This document shows positions 5,735 to 11,515 of a DNA stretch of 11,515 bases, in pieces; the first letter of the stretch is position 1, and each line of letters begins with the position of its first letter. The DNA lies in contig CALMID010000215.1 in NCBI GenBank assembly GCA_937863915.1, positions 1 through 11,515 of the forward strand, in the 5' to 3' direction. A program made the position numbers and the translations under genes. Source of the stretch: an uncultured Pseudomonas sp. GTDB taxonomy: Bacteria > Pseudomonadota > Gammaproteobacteria > Pseudomonadales > Pseudomonadaceae. The notes under the pieces were generated by a model. It did not search any database, had not been told where the DNA came from, and saw nothing but the letters and a program-made list of their open reading frames with translations.

Positions 5735-8578
5735 TCAGGCCTCCTGCAGGGCCTGATTCAGCGCCTGTTCCAGCTCGGCCTTGTAGCGCAGGTAGTGCAG
5801 GGTCTCCACCGCGGCTCCGCCAGGGGTGGCGGAGAGATCAAGGTCGGTGATGTAGCAGGGATAGCGTTGGCCGCCTTCGCGTTGGGCGAGAATGTGCCGG
5901 GCCACCGCCGGGAACAGCCCGGCGCCGTATTCCAGCTCGGAAAACTCACGGTGGTTGCAGTACAGGGTGACGTGCCGGCGGTTGCCGGCACTCTGCTCGA
6001 TGATCGCCTGCACCGGGTAGTAGGGCTGGCGCTCGGCCTGTTGCGGCGCACCGCGGCGCTCCAGGCTCTGGGCGCGACCCGGCAGGGGCGGCAGCAGTTC
6101 GTAGTAGCGCAGTTCCAGCGGCTGGCCGGGCAGGTCGCTGAGTGATTTCAGCGCACTCTGGCGCTGCTGCACCGAGCTGAGGAAGCGCTGCAGCGGAGTC
6201 AGCAGGCTCTGTTCGTCGCGGAACGGCAGGCGCTGGCGCCACAGTGCGTTGCGCTCATCCAGCACATGCAGTTCGGCTTCCTCGCCATCGCGGCGGTAGA
6301 ACACCTGCACGCAGCCAGGCTTGCCCTGCGGCAGGATCAGCGCCAGGTCTTCACCTTCCAGAGCATGGCGGTCCAGGGCCAGCGGGCTGAAATCGCTCTG
6401 TTCCTCGCCGAGCAGGCTGATCAGGGCGGCGATGCCGTTGACCGCCTGGTAGCTGACCTGGCCGGGAGTCAGATCGAACAGGTAGAAGCGCTGCTGAATC
6501 TGCAGGAGGAAGCGGCTGCGCCCGCTGCTCTGGCAGGCGATGACTTCCTGGAACAGCTCCTCGACCCGGCGGGCGATAGCCGGCGCGCGGTTGCGGCAGA
6601 AACAGCGTACCTGCAGGCGCGGTGCCGGGCCGCTGGCCGGCAGGGCATTGAGGTAGTCGCGCAGGCTGTCGAGCAGGGCGTTGGCGCTGTCGTAGCGGCT
6701 GACCTGCAGCTCGTTCCAGCTGTTCAGGCAGACCTGATCCAGACTCAGCACCAGATTCTCGCGCAGGCCGGCGTAGCCCAGCGAGTCGGTGCGTTCGCTG
6801 GTCATGTGGATGTTCTGCTGGCTGTGCTGGCGCAGCGGGTCGAGGCCGACGTTGACCAGCAGCAGCACCTCGCTCGGCCGGCTCGGTTCGAGCAGGGCCT
6901 GGTCGTCCACCTCCGGTAGCGGCAGGGCAAAGCTGTGCTGCAGGCTGCCGAGCAGGTTGGACAGTTCGAAATCGTTGAGGTCGCTGGCGCCTGGCTGGAT
7001 GGATATCCGCGAGCTGTTGTCGATCACGCCGTTGCGCTGCGCCCAGGCCAGCAGTTCGATCAGGTGGCGGCTGCGCTTGAGCGGCGAGTGATCCTGCCAC
7101 TCGCTGCCGGTCAGGCTACCGGCAAACAGCGCCCACTGCTGCTCCTGGTCATCCTCGGGGCTCGGGCACTGCACCAGGCTGAGCAGCTCCTCGGCCAGGT
7201 CCGGGGCGATGCCGGGGTTGATGAATTCGACCTTGCCGGCCTTGCGCTCGAAGGCGGCGTACAGGCGCCGCCCGAGGATGCCCATGTCGCGGCCGCTCAG
7301 CGGGCTGGCGACCTGCAACTGGCGGGCGAACTGGGCAAGGAAGCGGTAGGTGTAGGTCAGCTCGTTGACCAGGGCGCGGCGTTCGCTCTGTACCTGGCGG
7401 ACCTTCCAGCTGTCGCGGGCATCCAGGCGTTCCCACTGGCGCTGGTCCCAGTTCCAGTCGGCGGTCAGGCGTTCCAGCAGCAGACGCTGCCAGCTCTTCT
7501 TGCGGTTGCGCGGCGGCTTGCTGAGCTTCTTGCCGACCTTCAGGTACAGGCAGCGGCGCACCAGCTCCAGGCGTTCCTGCTCGCCGCGCTGGCCGAGGTA
7601 TTCCTCCAGGCGGCGGTAAATGACCATGTACGGATCAAGCTCGTCGGCATCCAGCTGATTGGCGAATACCGCCTCCTTGAAGCGCAGCGACAGGCAGCGG
7701 GTGTTGGGGTATTCGCTGGCGTAGACCTCGGTCAGCAGCAGCTTGAGCACCGACTTGAACGGCGAGTGGATGCCCTTGAACAGCTGCCACATGCCGGCGC
7801 CGATAAACTCGCTGGGCGGGATGTGGGCCAGGTGGCCGAGGTCGATGACCTCGTCGGCGCGGACGAAGCGTTTGCTCAGCAGGGCCTGGGTGAACTCGGT
7901 GTAGCGTGCCTCGTCCTGAACCGGCACCAGCCACCACAGCGGGGTGCGCCCGCCCAGCCAGATGGCGGTGCGGTAGAACTCGTCGAGCAGCAGGTAGTGC
8001 TGGGTGGTGCCGCAGTCGTCGGAGGTCAGCCGGGCTTCGCGATCCTCGCGGCTGAAGGTGCCGGGGTTGATCAGGAAACAGTGCAGCTCGGCGCCCTGCT
8101 CGGAGGCCCAGGCTTCCAGCTGCTGGCATTTGCGCTGCAGTTCGGCGACTTCGGTGGCGGACAAGTCCGGCGAGTGGCAGACCCACAGGTCGAGGTCGCT
8201 TTGCTCGGCCTGGGCCACGGTGCCCAGGCTGCCCATGAGAAACAGTGCCTGGATCGGCTGTGGCGGGTTGCCGCGACGGGGTTTGTAGCTGAACGAACGG
8301 GTCAGGCGCTGGGCTTCGGCCAGCAGGTCGTCGTCCGGCTCGAAGCCGCTGAGACCAGCCGGAGTGCTGGCCGAAACATAGCCCGGCAGCAGCGGATGAT
8401 TGACGTGGAACAGCAGCGGCAGCAGGCGCAGGACCAGCTGTTGGCGGGTCGACAGGGCGCTGCTGGCACGCTGCAGGCGGGTCTGGTTGAGGCTGAGGAA
8501 GCGCCCACGCAGGCGCGCCAGCTCCTTGCGGTCGATGCCTTCGTCGATATCCAGATGGATGTGCGAGTGGCGGATCAT
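5735..8578 (-). CDS. cyaA: Class I adenylate cyclase CyaA
   Basis: Makes cyclic AMP from ATP in the cytoplasm; in Pseudomonas the cAMP acts through the CRP-like regulator Vfr (established for P. aeruginosa). At about 947 aa it is full length. The catalytic nucleotidyltransferase-like domain is N-terminal: LPLLFHVNHPLLPGYVS (53-69), then FLMGSLGT (113-120) and QSDLDLWVCH, giving S127, D128, D130 and W132, which match active-site residues of E. coli CyaA. The large C-terminal half is the regulatory region. I chose the ATG at 8578 (MIRHSHIH...DIDEGIDRK) since homologues I recall begin there and GGATGGA lies 9 nt upstream; an in-frame ATG at 8587 has that purine run too close. It lies 60 nt downstream of the small TIGR02647-like gene and may share its transcript. 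No clear CRP-type site was found upstream. Confidence 0.96.
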   Translation of the reverse strand: MIRHSHIHLDIDEGIDRKELARLRGRFLSLNQTRLQRASSALSTRQQLVLRLLPLLFHVNHPLLPGYVSASTPAGLSGFEPDDDLLAEAQRLTRSFSYKPRRGNPPQPIQALFLMGSLGTVAQAEQSDLDLWVCHSPDLSATEVAELQRKCQQLEAWASEQGAELHCFLINPGTFSREDREARLTSDDCGTTQHYLLLDEFYRTAIWLGGRTPLWWLVPVQDEARYTEFTQALLSKRFVRADEVIDLGHLAHIPPSEFIGAGMWQLFKGIHSPFKSVLKLLLTEVYASEYPNTRCLSLRFKEAVFANQLDADELDPYMVIYRRLEEYLGQRGEQERLELVRRCLYLKVGKKLSKPPRNRKKSWQRLLLERLTADWNWDQRQWERLDARDSWKVRQVQSERRALVNELTYTYRFLAQFARQLQVASPLSGRDMGILGRRLYAAFERKAGKVEFINPGIAPDLAEELLSLVQCPSPEDDQEQQWALFAGSLTGSEWQDHSPLKRSRHLIELLAWAQRNGVIDNSSRISIQPGASDLNDFELSNLLGSLQHSFALPLPEVDDQALLEPSRPSEVLLLVNVGLDPLRQHSQQNIHMTSERTDSLGYAGLRENLVLSLDQVCLNSWNELQVSRYDSANALLDSLRDYLNALPASGPAPRLQVRCFCRNRAPAIARRVEELFQEVIACQSSGRSRFLLQIQQRFYLFDLTPGQVSYQAVNGIAALISLLGEEQSDFSPLALDRHALEGEDLALILPQGKPGCVQVFYRRDGEEAELHVLDERNALWRQRLPFRDEQSLLTPLQRFLSSVQQRQSALKSLSDLPGQPLELRYYELLPPLPGRAQSLERRGAPQQAERQPYYPVQAIIEQSAGNRRHVTLYCNHREFSELEYGAGLFPAVARHILAQREGGQRYPCYITDLDLSATPGGAAVETLHYLRYKAELEQALNQALQEA

Positions 8579-8638
8579 GGACTGCATTCCATCCGGCGCG
8601 GGTCAGGTCCCGCTATATCGTCTGCCTGGCCCGACGCT

Positions 8639-8878
8639 TTAGGGCTTGGAGTTGAGAATGGTCAGCAGAGCCTGGGCATGCTCGGCGGCATCCAGGCCGA
8701 GGCTGGTCAGGTAGCCGCCATCGGCGGCGCTGATCAGGCCTTTCTGATGCAGGCGGGTGACGGCACCGATTGCCTTGGAATTGGCATTGTTATGCACCTT
8801 GAGACCTTCCTGGTGGTTGTCCAGGTTGTACAGGGCCAGCAGTTCCAGTTCGGCGATCATATCGGGAGTAAACGTCAT
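8639..8878 (-). CDS. Small TIGR02647-like conserved protein
   Basis: A 79-residue soluble protein resembling the TIGR02647 family of short conserved proteins in Pseudomonas and relatives, with no known function. It opens MTFTPDMIAELELLALYNLD, then HQEGLKVHNNA, and ends with the distinctive GLISAADGGYLTSLGLDAAEHAQALLTIL. The pattern is helical and looks like a small winged-helix or DNA-binding-like fold, but that is a guess. The ATG at 8878 is preceded by GTGGAGG with a 5-nt spacing, a strong site; a GTG 12 nt earlier is part of that site and is not the start. It lies directly upstream of cyaA in the same direction. No transmembrane segment or signal peptide is seen. Confidence 0.85.
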   Translation of the reverse strand: MTFTPDMIAELELLALYNLDNHQEGLKVHNNANSKAIGAVTRLHQKGLISAADGGYLTSLGLDAAEHAQALLTILNSKP

Positions 8879-8929
8879 GGGTGCCTCCACGGCAGAAATG
8901 AGGGCGCGGTACGTGGCCGCTTTTCCAGT

Positions 8930-8957
8930 CTAGGCGCTGGCGACGCTAGTCGCCTAG
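8930..8957. repeat. Two competing inverted repeats at the 3' end of the binding-protein gene
   Basis: GGCGAC-GCTA-GTCGCC (8939-8954) is a perfect 6-bp stem with a 4-nt loop. CTAGGCG (8930-8936) and CGCCTAG (8951-8957) form a second perfect 7-bp repeat using part of the same bases, so only one can form at a time. They straddle the TAG stop at 8954-8956. No U-tract follows in either direction, so this is not a standard terminator; it may protect a 3' end or slow polymerase. Confidence 0.4.
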
Positions 8958-9715
8958 TGGCTGGCTGCCGCAGTGGCCGGATGGCGCCAGAGCCAGATGA
9001 TCTCGTCGTAGCGCCCGTTGCGGCGAATCTGCCGCATGCCCTCGTCGAAACGGGCCAGCAGTTGCTCGGCCTGCGGGTGGCGGCGCGAGAAGCTCAGGTG
9101 CAGCTCGGCGCGGTGGGCCAGATAGACCGGCGTGAACAGATTGGCCAGCTCGGGCTTGTCGCGAAACAGCTGTTCGCTGGTGCCGCGAAAGGCGATGACA
9201 TGGTCGACCCGGCCGCGCTCCAGCATGCGGAAACCGAACAGGTCCTGGCGTACCGCTATGCGCATCAGGCCGGTGTAGCCGTCGAAGGCCGGGCCGTACT
9301 CGTAGCCCAGAGTCACGGCGACCCGCTTGCCCTGCAGATCGTCGAGTCCACTGAGGGGCTTGCTCTGTTCGCGCCGGCTCCAGATCAGGATGTCGTCGGT
9401 GAACAGAGGCTCCGTGGACAATCGGTAGAGCCTGCGCGTCTGCTCTGTCGGCGTGGTGTTGAAACAGCCGGCCAGGACGCCGTTCTGCGCCAGATGCATG
9501 CAGCGTGAGTACGGATAACTGGTCAGTCCGACTTCTGTGCCGCTGGCCTTGAAGGCGGCGCGGACGATGTCCACGGCCATGCCGCCCAGGCGCCCGTCAC
9601 GCAGTCCCGAGTAGGGATACCAGTCGTCTTCGGCGCCGATCTGCGGCGCCTCTGCTGCCCGTGCCGAGGTCGCCAGCAGGAGCGACAGCAGCAGGCAGAG
9701 CGAGGCGCGCCACAT
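8954..9715 (-). CDS. Orphan periplasmic solute-binding protein (SBP_bac_3-like)
   Basis: A 253-residue exported protein of the amino-acid-type extracellular solute-binding family. The signal peptide is clear: MWRASLCLLLSLLLATSARA, with likely cleavage after residue 20 or 21. The mature part has the two-lobe layout: IGAEDDWYPYSG near the start, GGMAVDIVRAAF, then PYSRCMHLAQNGVLAGCFN with C72 and C84 able to form a disulfide. The hinge region is LDDLQGKRVAVTLGYEYG, and the C-terminus reads ARFDEGMRQIRRNGRYDEI. There is no permease or ATPase nearby, so it may be a sensor or share a transporter elsewhere; the ligand is unknown. The ATG lies only 2 nt after the stop of the upstream small acidic protein, so the two are translationally coupled. 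An odd pair of hairpins sits at its stop codon. Confidence 0.85.
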   Translation of the reverse strand: MWRASLCLLLSLLLATSARAAEAPQIGAEDDWYPYSGLRDGRLGGMAVDIVRAAFKASGTEVGLTSYPYSRCMHLAQNGVLAGCFNTTPTEQTRRLYRLSTEPLFTDDILIWSRREQSKPLSGLDDLQGKRVAVTLGYEYGPAFDGYTGLMRIAVRQDLFGFRMLERGRVDHVIAFRGTSEQLFRDKPELANLFTPVYLAHRAELHLSFSRRHPQAEQLLARFDEGMRQIRRNGRYDEIIWLWRHPATAAASH

Positions 9716-9717
9716 GT

Positions 9718-10140
9718 TCAGGCCTCGTCCGGCAGTGTGGGCAGGGCGCGCAATGCCTGTTCATACCAGGCCAGGTCAAAGGGACGGTCGGCTTCGAGCA
9801 TGGCGCTGACCTCATGGGCCAGCACCTGAGCCATCAGCTCCAGGGCTTCTTCGGCCGGGTAGCCAACCAGCGTCAGCTTGTTGAAGGTGGCGCGGGCTGC
9901 GGGCGGGCTGTCGGCATCGATCTGGTTCTGCACGGCCTCCAGCAGGCGCTCGGCGGCGAAGTCTTCATCATCTTCGGCATTGCTTGGTACGGCGTCGTTC
10001 ATGTCGATTTGTCCCTCGTCGAGTTGGCACAGGCGACACTCGGCAGCGTCGCCCTGATTGGTTTCCCGGTAGCGCAGGGTGCGCCGGGCGGAGGTGCGGT
10101 CGGCACTGAACTGGTAGCGCGGGCGTTCATGGTCAGGCAT
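9718..10140 (-). CDS. Small acidic hypothetical protein with a CxxC motif
   Basis: Not recognised. A predicted soluble protein of 140 aa in two parts. Residues 1-46 are polar and basic with C35 and C38 as CRLC. From about 47 on comes an acidic linker (NAEDDEDFAAE), then helices AVQNQIDADSPPAARATF and EEALELMAQVLAHEV, ending FDLAWYEQALRALPTLPDEA. The tail resembles short helical C-termini common in uncharacterised proteobacterial proteins, but I can name no family. Codon use is uniformly GC3-rich from 10140, which favours that ATG; a possible internal start is ATG at 10002 (M47), with GAGG 11 nt upstream. The longer frame to 10200 adds residues in the gap and looks unlikely. Its stop is 2 nt before the solute-binding protein start. 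No signal peptide or membrane helix. Confidence 0.72.
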   Translation of the reverse strand: MPDHERPRYQFSADRTSARRTLRYRETNQGDAAECRLCQLDEGQIDMNDAVPSNAEDDEDFAAERLLEAVQNQIDADSPPAARATFNKLTLVGYPAEEALELMAQVLAHEVSAMLEADRPFDLAWYEQALRALPTLPDEA

Positions 10141-10164
10141 GGCGGTTCCATGGGCTGCAGCAAT

Positions 10165-10210
10165 AACCCTCTGCCCAGTGTGGCATAGCCCTGCGCTCAA
10201 GGGCAGGGTT
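10165..10210 (-). terminator. Possible weak terminator after the second solute-binding gene
   Basis: On the minus strand, AACCCTGCCC (10210-10201) begins 1 nt past the TGA and can pair with GGGCAGAGGGTT (10176-10165) with a 2-nt bulge, followed by ATTGC. A shorter alternative is CCCTGC with GCAGGG (10189-10194 and 10203-10208), an 8-nt loop between. The T-tract is poor, so termination efficiency is doubtful. Confidence 0.3.
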
Positions 10211-10211
10211 G

Positions 10212-11018
10212 TCAGGGGGCCGGCGTATCCAGGTAGTAGCGGTCGGTCAGCGGTTTGCCGTGGCGGCGGGTCAGCAGCTCGCGCAGGGTGCCGTCATCGA
10301 GCATGCTCTGGATGTGCCGCTGCAGGTGGGCAAGCTCCTCGGGCCCCATGCTCAGGCGCGACAGGTAGGCGCCGGTGGCAAAGGCATCGGCTTCGGCGAT
10401 ACGGATCAGCTGCAGCTGATCATGCAGGGCGAGATCGTCGACCTCCTTCTGATACAACCCGGCCGGCATGATGGTGCCCTGGATGCGCCCGGCCTGCAGG
10501 CGCAGGAAGACGTTATGCGGGTCGGCTGCGTATTGAACACGGTTGCCATCCAGCAGGGCGATCTGCTCATCCAGCGCCGGGCCGTTGGAGTGGCCGCGGA
10601 CCAGTCCCAGTTGCAGGGTCGGCTGGGCGAGGAAGTCGCTCAGCGAGTGGATCTGTGCTGCCAGTTCACGGCGGATCAGCAGGTCACTGTGGCCGCGGAA
10701 GTACTCGATGAACACGCCGAGGTGATCGCGCTCGGGGGTGCGGATGGTCGGGGTGATCAGGTCGACTTCCTGGTTTTCCAGGAGGTACCAGGAGCGTGCG
10801 CGCGGCACGGCCGTCAGATTGAAGCGACAGCCTGAGCGGCGGCTCAGTTCGGCATAGAAATCGAAGGACGAGCCGGTGGGCTGGCCCTGGGCGTCGAGGT
10901 AATAGCTGTAGCCGATCGGCGATACACCGACGCGATAATCGCGCGGACAGTCATGTGCCAGGCAAGGGCCGCCGGCGATCAGCAGCAGGCCCGCGAGCAG
11001 GCGACGCAGATTTGGCAT
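10212..11018 (-). CDS. Second orphan periplasmic solute-binding protein
   Basis: A 268-residue exported protein of the extracellular solute-binding family 3 type. The signal peptide is MPNLRRLLAGLLLIAGGPCLA with likely cleavage before HDC; the residue before C19 is P, so it is not a lipoprotein. The mature part shows DYRVGVSPIGYSYYL, then GSSFDFYAELSRRSGC (C24 and C64 could form a disulfide), then AVPRARSWYLLENQEVDLITPTIRTPERD, typical of the ligand-binding lobe. The second lobe has LGLVRGHSNGPALDEQ and ends with LQRHIQSMLDDGTLRELL. The ATG at 11018 is chosen because the signal peptide starts there; the frame extends upstream only to a TTG at 11075. It lies 57 nt after argH, with a hairpin between. 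No transporter genes are nearby and the ligand is unknown. It is clearly different in sequence from the other binding protein here. Confidence 0.86.
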   Translation of the reverse strand: MPNLRRLLAGLLLIAGGPCLAHDCPRDYRVGVSPIGYSYYLDAQGQPTGSSFDFYAELSRRSGCRFNLTAVPRARSWYLLENQEVDLITPTIRTPERDHLGVFIEYFRGHSDLLIRRELAAQIHSLSDFLAQPTLQLGLVRGHSNGPALDEQIALLDGNRVQYAADPHNVFLRLQAGRIQGTIMPAGLYQKEVDDLALHDQLQLIRIAEADAFATGAYLSRLSMGPEELAHLQRHIQSMLDDGTLRELLTRRHGKPLTDRYYLDTPAP

Positions 11019-11035
11019 GCGGGCGGTGATGGCCT

Positions 11036-11069
11036 CACGCGCTGCCGGTCGTGTGAGCGACAGCGCGTG
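11036..11069 (-). repeat. Hairpin between argH and the solute-binding gene
   Basis: In the minus-strand RNA, CACGCGCTGTC (11069-11059) pairs with GGCAGCGCGTG (11046-11036): 11 bp with one U-G pair around a 12-nt loop. It begins 6 nt after the argH stop and ends 17 nt before the next ATG. No U-tract follows, so it is not a standard terminator. The nearest purine-rich stretch, GTGAGG, starts at its base. Confidence 0.5.
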
Positions 11070-11075
11070 CAGCAA

Positions 11076-11515
11076 TCAGCGGCTGGCCAGCAGTTGCTGG
11101 CCGCGGGCCACGGCGGCGCGTACCTGGTTCGGCGCGGTGCCGCCGATATGGTCGCGGGCGTTGACCGAGCCTTCCAGGGTCAGCACGGCGAACACGTCGC
11201 CTTCGATCTTGTCGCTGAACTGGCGCAGCTCGTCCAGGCTCATTTCGGCCAAGTCCTTGCCGGTTTGCACACCGTACTTCACGGCGTGGCCGACGATCTC
11301 GTGGCAGTCGCGGAACGGCAGACCCTTGCGTACCAGATAGTCGGCGAGGTCGGTCGCGGTGGAGAAACCGCGGCGGGCCGCCTCGCGCATGATGTCCTTC
11401 TTCGGCTTGATCGCCGGGACCATGTCGGCGAAGGCGCGCAGGCTGTCGCGCAGGGTGTCGGCGGCGTCGAACAGCGGTTCCTTGTCTTCCTGGTTGTCCT
11501 TGTTGTAGGCCAGCG
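11076..11515 (-). CDS. argH: Argininosuccinate lyase ArgH, C-terminal part (5' end cut by window edge)
   Basis: Splits argininosuccinate into arginine and fumarate, the last step of arginine synthesis; a cytoplasmic homotetramer of the fumarase/aspartase superfamily. The 145 visible codons are the C-terminal part. They begin with [17 protein letters not shown], a hallmark of the family close to the signature loop, which itself lies beyond the edge. They continue through the C-terminal helical domain: [36 protein letters not shown], and the highly conserved [23 protein letters not shown]. It ends in RGQQLLASR with a TGA. The sequence is close to other Pseudomonas ArgH proteins I recall. The gene is followed by a hairpin and an unrelated solute-binding gene. 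Full length would be about 464 aa. Confidence 0.96.
   Translation of the reverse strand, partial: LAYNKDNQEDKEPLFDAADTLRDSLRAFADMVPAIKPKKDIMREAARRGFSTATDLADYLVRKGLPFRDCHEIVGHAVKYGVQTGKDLAEMSLDELRQFSDKIEGDVFAVLTLEGSVNARDHIGGTAPNQVRAAVARGQQLLASR

Noticed and set aside
8588..8640. A promoter or CRP/Vfr-type operator directly upstream of cyaA
   Set aside because: GATATA is present on the minus strand, but no fitting -35 box and no TGTGA-N6-TCACA-like dyad were found in the gap.
6935..9508. An 857-codon open frame on the plus strand, opposite cyaA, the TIGR02647-like gene and a solute-binding gene
   Set aside because: Same antisense effect; it runs across three genes and their gaps and has no recognisable motif.
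1..11515. Mobile element, CRISPR array, phage or defence system
   Set aside because: No transposase, integrase other than XerC, direct-repeat array, tRNA or defence-type gene was seen; gene content is core Pseudomonas housekeeping apart from the regulator and binding proteins.

Overview
The window looks like the chromosome of a Pseudomonas species. GC content is high, GC at third codon positions is strong, and the order lptM-lysA-dapF-DUF484-xerC, with cyaY, rnk, cyaA and argH nearby, is the one I know from this genus. ArgH, DapF, LysA and CyaA read as close Pseudomonas-type proteins. The species cannot be fixed from this stretch. Most of it is core genome. I see no transposase, integrase remnant, CRISPR array, tRNA or rRNA, and no stretch over about 170 bases without a gene.

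Left arm (1-3452, minus strand): a compact operon reads lptM (outer-membrane LPS-assembly lipoprotein), lysA and dapF (last steps of diaminopimelate/lysine synthesis), a DUF484 GAF-like protein, and the first half of xerC (chromosome dimer resolution), which runs off the left edge. A good sigma70-type promoter lies before lptM. Genes are 6-9 nt apart or overlap by 4 nt. xerC starts at a GTG just past the DUF484 stop, in the same frame and with no visible ribosome binding site.

Middle (3453-5728, plus strand): an AraC-family regulator sits between lptM and cyaY, which I remember as direct divergent neighbours in other pseudomonads. Then come cyaY (frataxin, iron handling), a small cysteine-rich DUF1289 protein whose reading frame overlaps the cyaY end and has no good ATG, a strong intrinsic terminator hairpin, and rnk (nucleoside diphosphate kinase regulator, GreA-like fold). 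The hairpin is so close to rnk that it must lie inside the rnk leader, so attenuation is possible.

Right arm (5735-11515, minus strand): cyaA (class I adenylate cyclase, complete), a small TIGR02647-like protein, an orphan periplasmic solute-binding protein coupled to a small acidic protein of unknown function, a second orphan solute-binding protein, and the 3' end of argH. rnk and cyaA converge with only 6 nt between their stop codons. The two solute-binding proteins have no permease or ATPase partner here.

I found no clear new multi-gene system. The points most worth checking are the rnk leader, the DUF1289/frataxin pair, the orphan binding-protein block, and the unusual xerC start.
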